A stretch of DNA of 64,000 nt from Oscheius onirici (taxonomy: Eukaryota > Nematoda > Chromadorea > Rhabditida > Rhabditidae), in NCBI GenBank assembly GCA_932521025.1, contig OW051473.1, positions 5,518,001 to 5,582,000 of the forward strand, in the 5' to 3' direction. The notes beneath the pieces were generated by a model, which made no database searches, was not told the origin of the DNA, and saw only the letters and a list, made by a program, of their open reading frames with translations. Positions 57,388-64,000 of this stretch are shown piece by piece; positions within the stretch are counted from its first letter, which is position 1; the number at the start of each line of letters is the position of its first letter. Both the position numbers and the translations under genes were made by a program.

Positions 57388-59717
57388 ATGAACAGGAGGT
57401 TATTTCTCGTCTCTGTCATACATTCTATATTCTCGCAGTACGGAGACATCATGTCGGCCGTTTTAAATCTCATGAACGTGCCGATCAAAAAGTGAGTTAT
57501 TTTCGAATTTTTAACATTCTAAGGAAAACAAATTAGAATTTGTTGCGAAAGAATAGTTGAAACCGCCAAAGAAAACGAAAAAACAAGTTTAGAAAGAATC
57601 CCACATTGTTTTATTGTACTATGTAAAAATACAAATCATGCTCGGAGCATCGTTTAAATACATATGCAATTTTCAGATTTTTCAACGAGAGCATCAGTTC
57701 CAATTACGGTCCTGTAACCTCAGAAACGTAAGTACTTTTTTTGACAAACTGTCAGCAGGTCACTGCTTTTTGCCTGTAATTCACATGTCTTTCTGACTTC
57801 ATCAGATGATTTCATATCAGTTCGTCTAGCCTATCTTTTCGCGTAGGAAGGGGTGCCGCTCTCTTAGGGCTCAAAATAGCGGACAGGGACTCTTCCACGC
57901 GATTGTTTTTGTTTTCACGAAGAAAAACAGTAGCTACCACTGTCTACCCTGAAGGCAAACAATAGTCTTAAAAGGACGAGACATGTGACCTTAATCTTGT
58001 TTAGATTTGAAATGGTATTTTCCGTATCGTCATCTTCAATGTTTGTTGGCTTGATGTTAGGATTTGCCATCATGGGCCCGCTAATGGACAAAGTTGGAAG
58101 AAAACAGACTGGTGTCTACATAAGGTAGAGCGCTCAAAAGTACAGCCAGTAATAATGTTTAAGAGGTGCTCTTGCCATTTTTGGCAGTGTTTGTATGGTC
58201 TCTTCAAAACTTCTCAACCGATGCGAGCTCTATGTTCTTGGACACGTGACTGCCGGATTCGTGACGGCTTTCAAAGTCGTCTTGATCATCTACGTGGCCG
58301 AATGCTCTCCTGACTCGTATCGCGGCTTGATCTCAATGGCTATCAATAGTGGTTCTGTAGTAGCCGTGATGGTTGTGACTCCATTTTGTTTACCCGCTCT
58401 TTTGGGCACAGACGATCTTTGGTATGTGAAAAGAAGTGTGTAAAGTACGTCAAAACTCTTAGGTGTTTCCTGCCCTTCTTGTGCTCCGGAATGGCCATTG
58501 TTCACATTTGTTTGTCGAGCAACTTCCCTCAAAGTCCGAAGCAACTGTATATACAGTTTGATGAAGAGTATGAGGCTCAAGAGGCTTTGGAGTTTTATTA
58601 TGACGATGAAGAGGAAATTGGTTTGCCTCGTTTAATTTTAAGTTTATCTCTCTTTTTCAGATAGCAAGCTGATCGAGATGGAGATGGAGAAAAAGTTCCA
58701 TTCCGGCAAAGCTGCTTCGATTCTCCATGTTTTGAAACATAAGCGAGACAGGTGAGATTAAGTCATTTTTCGGTCTATATCGGTGTTCTCTTGCAGAAAG
58801 CACCTGATCTTGGTTCTGATCTGTGCATTTGTGCCGGTGTTTTCAGCTGTCAATATTAAAATTCCATACCTCGTGTCTCTACTTTTAAGCTTCGGTCTGG
58901 ATCAGTCTTCGGTAACCAGAAATCACTTTTTTTTTTTCTAAAATTGATAATTGTAGGCCACAACGGCCATGATACTGATCAATGCTACTTCACTCCCAGT
59001 TTCTTTTATAGCACCGTACTTGATCAACAGATTCGGAAGGTAACTTTCTCAGAACAATTGACCAAGAACCAATTCATTTAGACGGCCACTTTTCGTAGGA
59101 ATCACAGTGCTCTGCGTGGTCGAATGGCTGTTTTTCGCTTTTGCACAAACAATGTTGGATAGCGGCACACAGGTAGAAAGAAATTCAGATTCAATTTTAC
59201 ACTAATTGTTCAGGTGCAAGCTGTTTGCTGGCTAAGCGCATGTTTTGCGGCGGTCATCGGCCAGTCGGCTATTAATCTTGGCCTTCTCATCATGTCCCCA
59301 ATCCTCATATCTGAAATCTGTCCTCATCACACCAGAGCTGCCATTTCACAGGTTTCACCAATGAGCAACCCTCCTAATCGTCATATATGTTTTCAGTTCA
59401 CACAAGTCGTTCCAATTGCTTTTGCGGTGATCAACGTAGCACTCTTCCCGTCTTATCGTGCCACTTTTGGAGCTTCACCGTTCTATATCTTCTCCATATG
59501 TTGTGCACTTCTTGCCATTGCACTCAATATTTTGGTTAGTCCAAATTAATCCCAAGAGTATTTTGTTTCTACTCAGATGGTCACAGAAAAAGAGCGAAAT
59601 TCCACACCCGCTGCTAGCTTGCTCCATAGGAGAAAAAGTGTCACCCCTCCGCCAAGTTACGGCAGTTTATCGTTATCTTCGTCGTCAAATAGTCTTCTCA
59701 CTGTGCGGAGTATCTGA
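57388..59717 (+). CDS. major facilitator superfamily transporter, sugar-transporter (SLC2) type
   Basis: Starts MNRRLFLVSVIHSIFSQYGD. Twelve-TM layout over about 11 exons. The loop 2-3 signature GPLMDKVGRKQTG and the second-half copy INRFGRRPL are the GR[KR] motifs of the superfamily. AECSPDSYRG occupies the PESPR position after TM6, and SEICPHHTRAAISQ matches the SE..P...R.A loop. The central cytosolic loop is acidic (QFDEEYEAQEALEFYYDDEE). The tail is Ser-rich (KSVTPPPSYGSLSSSSSNSL LTVRSI) and ends at TGA 59715-59717. The intron at about 57727-58004 is longer than the rest. It likely carries a hexose or polyol across the plasma membrane; the substrate is not deducible. Confidence 0.85.
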
Positions 59718-60365
59718 TCGGTGCTCTCTTATTTTGTCTGTACATATCTGTGTCGAATAAACAGTCCTTCGCGCTTGAGGAGACAATTGGCGGTTTTACG
59801 TTTGACTAATGATATTATGCTTTCGTCTTCACTGCCATTTTCGTTCTCGAAGACCACTCCCTTTCAACAGAAGCCAAAAATGACTTTACTTGTCTTATGA
59901 CATCAGACTGCTAAGCTCTTTGTGGTCAAATACGATAGTTATTCATCAGTAATCCAAAATAAACAAGCTTTCCTGGATTGATCTCCTCATTCGGCTTCCT
60001 GTTCCCAAAAATAATTGGGTCCTAAGACTCAACCATAGAAATACACTCTTGTCTTAGCCGTATCTGATGACCTCTATACATTATTCAGTTTGTCACACTA
60101 TCCAATTGTCTTCAGTCCTAGTATTGCCAGCTGTTCCACACCACCCACCCCGTCCACCCTCTTTCTCCTTGAATCACGTTGTCGTCGTAATTACCTGCTA
60201 TGGATAGGCTATAATTTGTGAGGCGACTGTTTTCACGCCTTCCTACCCCTCTAATTTGTGAACGTTTCAAATTTCCATTATGCTCCGCGTCGTCAGACGT
60301 ACTTCTCGTTTCTAATTTCAGGCGTAATCTATTAATAAGCGGTCTAAGTTTTCAGGGTCTCCCAG
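59718..60365. other. intergenic
   Basis: 3' flank of the transporter (AATAAA near 59958) and promoter of the small secreted gene. Nothing else was recognised. Confidence 0.5.
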
Positions 60366-60736
60366 ATGGACGCACTGCGTTCAATCCTACTATTGCTCAT
60401 TCTCGCCTTAAGCACAATGGCAAATCTTGACGACGATTACGAAAGAGATGCAGGTGAGTCTCTCGGGTCATCTAGGGGCTAAAAAGCATAAGTTCAGATC
60501 TGGACAAGTGCGATTTACTTTTTGAGTGCTATATGCACCCACGTTGCAGTCGCTCCGTCGACGACGACTGCTTGAAAAAGTTCGAAGATCTCATTAGAGG
60601 TGAGAGTAAAACAAATTTCTCAAACGTTTCACCCGTTTTAGAACCAGTGATGAAAAGAATGTTAGCGGATAAAAGGACCGGCCAAGTGAAATTGAAGACC
60701 ATACTTCTCGGAAGTTATCTTAACCGAATGGGATAA
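60366..60736 (+). CDS. small secreted cysteine-containing protein
   Basis: ATG 60366 starts a signal peptide (MDALRSILLLLILALSTMA). The mature part is NLDDDYERDADLDKCDLLFE CYMHPRC, DDDCLKKFEDLIREPVMKRM and GQVKLKTILLGSYLNRMG, TAA 60734-60736. Three exons join in phase (donors GTGAGT and GTGAGA). Four Cys could form two disulfides. It is less than 100 aa, acidic at the N-terminus and basic at the C-terminus. No family was recognised with certainty; nematodes have many such secreted peptides. Confidence 0.65.
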
Positions 60737-60876
60737 GTCTATTCCTTTTCATGTAGTGTCTGTCCATAAACTGTTGTTTCCCAGCAAATTCTTAACGTTT
60801 AATCGGAAAACGACAATAGTAAGAAGATAAAAGTACTCATAACGTTGTGCAGATCATTTTTGGTAAGTGGAGACGA

Positions 60877-63800
60877 CTAGCAACCCTTGACAGCCACGTT
60901 GTCCGGACACTCGCATTGTGCTCCTTCTTGTCCAGGAAGACACATGTATTTACAGCCACCGTTGTTATCGGCACAAGGGGAAGTAGCTAAACGCAATACA
61001 ATTTGTATTGTAGGCAATATTTGCTTACGTCCAGTGCAAGTCTTGGGCACGCTGAGAATACCGTACACCTTTCCGGATCCTCCCAAGGAAATTGGGAAAG
61101 AAGAGTAGCCTTCTCCATAGACTCCTACAGTGTGGATTTTGTTGCTAAATTAGTCTTGTTTAGACGGAAAAAACGTTTTTTCGCACTCTTTCCAGTCAGT
61201 CCAATAGAAACGCTGCTCATTATCGTTGGTCAGTCCGAAAGGATAGTCCAAAGGAGCATGGACGACGCGTCTGTTGTTACCATCTAAGCCGATACAGGAG
61301 AGTCTGTGACTGCCAGCATCGACCCAGCAAAGCTCTCTTCTGTTTGGCAAGACTGTAATACCGTTCGGAAGATGAATATCGTTGTTTACAAAGATCTGGA
61401 ACATTTCTCTTTTCTGAGCTGTGATCTTAATTTACTTTGTTATTCTTTCCGTCCATATCCACTCGGCCGATTACAGGGTTTTCTCGGTGCCAATCGGTGT
61501 AGTAAACATGCCTAGAATTGCATGTTCATATATTATTACATCACCACAAGTGTGTACCTTCCATACAAGTCCAAGGCAACAGCCCGAGGATTAACCAGTC
61601 CTTCGGAGACAAGAGTCTTCTTGTACTTCCCATCAAGGGAAGCTACTCCAATCTCATCGTTGAGGGAATCGGCATAGTAGACATTACGAGAAGACCAGTC
61701 CACGGCAATGCCTTCCGGACTGTTGAGATCTTCCGTGAAGTGGACATTCTGCTCAGTTCCATTCAGAGAGGCAGACCGAATAGAATGTCCTGAAATGTCT
61801 TGATTCAGATATGTCATAAAGTTTTTCTACCGGAGATGTCTGACCAAACGAGTCGTTCCTTTTCACAATCAAAGTCTAGACCAACTGCGATATGATGCGG
61901 TATAACGATGAGCTATAAGCCGACCATTAGGTTCTTGCTCGTCTCGCGATTACTCACTTGTTTTCCGGGCGCATCGGGTTTTGTTCCTCGCTGGAAGATA
62001 GCCATTCCTCTAGCGACAAACAGTGTATCGCTCCTGTTCTCTGAGTCGGCTAAAAACAAGGCGTCAATAGGTGGACAAACATGGAAATGTACGTGAGCAA
62101 GTTTTTCCGTTGCCGTGATAACCGTAATGGCAGTTGCAGACGTATTGGCCACCTTCTCCAGGAACGCATTCAGCATGAACGTCACAGATGGAACGATCAT
62201 CCAAGCAAGATGCTGAAACTGTTTGTTTTGAGAACTGAACTAGCCATGCTTTGGGGATGGCAAACATTTCCATTTCCTTGGTAACCGGCGTTACACTTGC
62301 ACTGATAGCCTCCAGTGGTTGGAGACTGAGTACAATGACCATGAACTGAGCAATCTGTACATCTAGGAGTGTCTGAAAGGTAAAATTAGATTTGCTTTCC
62401 GAGTGCTTGTTGCCTTGAACATCACAGCGAGTGTGGCCATCTCCAACAGATCCGGGCTTACAGATACAGACATGGGTGTTCTGTTCTTGGTGGAATACAC
62501 ATTGGGCATTGGCATGACACATTCGGGGATTAGTCTGACAGCTGCTGATTCCTCCATGAGGAACGCAATTTACTCCGTCGCCAGTGAAGCCGTGGATGCA
62601 CTTGCAAACGTATGCGGTCTCCTCATTTCCATAGACGCATTCGGAGTTTTGATGACAAGCTCCAGGGTCATGAGGATTGCATTGATCTAATTAGTTCGAA
62701 TTGTGAAAAAATGTTGCAAGATACCGGCAATGATACAAGAACGAACTCCGTCTCCTCTGAATCCAGGGAGACATTCACAAATGTACTCGTCTCCTACATC
62801 TCCTACGACACAGTGAGCATTTCGGTGACAGTCTTGCTGTTCGCGGCAGGTCTGGTGACGAGCAGGAGTTCCTTCCCAATTTGTAGCTCCACTGTGAATC
62901 TTGACACAGTTTGTTCCGTCTCCGGCAAATCCTTCATAGCACTCACAGTGGTATTTTCGATTATGAGAGTTATAGACGCATTGAGCATTAGGGTCACAGT
63001 TGTTGAGACGATCGCATCCAGGTTGTTCCACTGAAAATATGGTTGATTTTAACAACCGAAGTGACAGTACGAGGTGGTAGAGCAACTCCCAGATCTGTCT
63101 TGGTACAGTACTTTCCGTCGCCAGAGAATCCGGACTGACAGACACAACGGTAAAGACCTCCTTCATGAGTTCTTTCATAAACGCAATCGGCATTTTGATG
63201 ACAGTCACGGGTAACATCACATCCGGTTGACAGACTTCCGACAACTTTAAAAAACTTTTTCAAAACTACTAATGGATACTTTACCTTCGCCAGAACTTGG
63301 AGGTGAGCAATGAACTCCGTCTCCAACATAGGGCTCTGTGCAAGCACATCGGTAGTAGCCAAGTTGATGACTATACTGGCAGCTGCCCTTTTCAGAGCAT
63401 TCATCGTGAGAACGGCAGACCGTACCAATTGTACGGTCCTCTGTTGGTTGACGCTCTTCTTCATCTTCTAGAGAAGTGCAACGGATACCGTCTCCTTCGA
63501 ATCCAGCCTTACAGACACATTCCGACTGAAATTACCATGGTTTTCGTTTTGTATATCACTTACTCCTCCATTTCTAGCCGGCATGCACTCAGCATCTTGA
63601 TCACAAACTTGATCTCCACAAGGCTTTCCTCCACGATGTTGCAGATGTGCGTTGTGTTGTTGAGGTCGACTGGCTTCCTCCGGAGGTCCGCAATGTTGGA
63701 CTCCGTCTCCAACGTACCATCCACGACATTTGCAGATTCCATTAGGAGCACCAGGAGTAAAGGCACATTCTCCATATTGATGACATTGTTGATGAGACGT

Positions 63801-64000
63801 ACACTCTCTAGAGTTAAGACGAGCCGGACCAACTTCCACATATCCACCGGGCTGCTGCTGTTCTCCATGTTGATGGTTGTGATGATGCTGATGAATATTT
63901 TGTCCTTGATCGCCTGCAAAAAGTAAGTAAGATTCGCCTTGAATGGTTCCTACTCAAGCAATTGTGACCATCTCCACTGAATCCAGGATTGCATTCACAG
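60877..64000 (-). CDS. nid-1: nidogen/entactin, C-terminal part (gene continues past right edge)
   Basis: Minus strand. The gene enters from the right edge inside a run of EGF-like repeats of the nidogen type: CTSHQQCHQYGECAFTPGAP, CDVTRDCHQNADCVYERTHE, YRCVCQSGFSGDGKYC, NNCDPNAQCVYNSHNRKYHC, DCHRNAHCVVGDVGDEYICE, and ICDVHAECVPGEGGQYVCNC. They show the C...A.C......Y.C.C..G..GDG spacing of calcium-binding-type EGFs. A YWTD (LDL-receptor class B) propeller follows: GIAVDWSSRNVYYADSLNDE, RAVALDLYGR, CWVDAGSHRLSC, FGLTNDNEQRFYWTDW. A last EGF (CADNNGGCKYMCLPGQEGAQ) ends at TAG 60877-60879. Nidogen links laminin and type IV collagen in basement membrane. The NIDO and G2F domains are expected beyond base 64000. 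The symbol follows the C. elegans orthologue. Confidence 0.9.

Overview
This is eukaryotic DNA from a nematode. The genes are split by many very short introns (mostly 35-60 nt) with GT...TTTCAG, TTTTAG or TTATAG ends. The gene families also fit: F-box/FTH-type, ShKT, Kunitz with low-complexity linkers, a receptor guanylate cyclase, a nidogen ending in a YWTD propeller, and R09B3.3-like single RRM. The gene style resembles chromadorean (Caenorhabditis-like) worms, but I cannot name a species from sequence alone. All gene models were built by hand from reading frame, splice sites and phase. Exon ends are firm where the phases were checked and approximate elsewhere.

Layout. 0.2-5.4 kb, plus strand: the 3' end of a membrane protein, an F-box-like gene, a SET/NAP histone chaperone and an ANCHR/ZFYVE19 abscission regulator. 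5.9-6.6 kb, minus: an 89-aa RRM protein. 7.5-10.5 kb: two MCFD2-like EF-hand secretory proteins in opposite orientation around an unrecognised minus-strand gene. 11-13.2 kb: the ERAD ubiquitin ligase HRD1. 15.2-16.7 kb: an LCLAT1-type acyltransferase. 17-19.7 kb: a glutathione S-transferase with a basic N-terminal extension. 20.6-21.9 kb: a globin with a long N-terminal arm. 22.4-23.9 kb, minus: TMEM41 (VTT domain). 26.8-27.3 kb: a possible small membrane protein. 27.5-32.3 kb: a large PEP-synthase/rifampicin-phosphotransferase-like dikinase. 34.3-36.8 kb: SEL1L/HRD3, the partner of HRD1. 37.3-41.7 kb: a TM/PPxY adaptor whose giant intron appears to hold an antisense gene. 42-44.4 kb: a secreted Kunitz-type protein. 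44.8-45.9 kb, minus: a two-Ig membrane protein. 49.3-50.7 kb, minus: TMEM144. 51.2-55.4 kb, minus: a receptor guanylate cyclase. 55.7-56.9 kb: a multi-ShKT secreted protein. 57.4-59.7 kb: an MFS sugar-type transporter. 60.4-60.7 kb: a small secreted Cys peptide. 60.9 kb to the right edge, minus: the 3' half of nidogen.

How the genes relate. Several act in the ER or early secretory pathway: both core subunits of the HRD1-SEL1L ERAD complex, two MCFD2-like cargo cofactors, a TMEM41 scramblase and an ER-type lysophospholipid acyltransferase. Others are matrix, surface or secreted products (nidogen, Ig protein, Kunitz, ShKT). I see no operon with certainty. The most novel-looking items are the fused dikinase at 27.5-32.3 kb, the 14-bp palindrome at 8061-8074 that ends two convergent genes, and the nested antisense gene near 38 kb. 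The longest stretches without a supported gene are 23.9-26.8 kb, 45.9-49.3 kb and the 38.4-41.4 kb intron.
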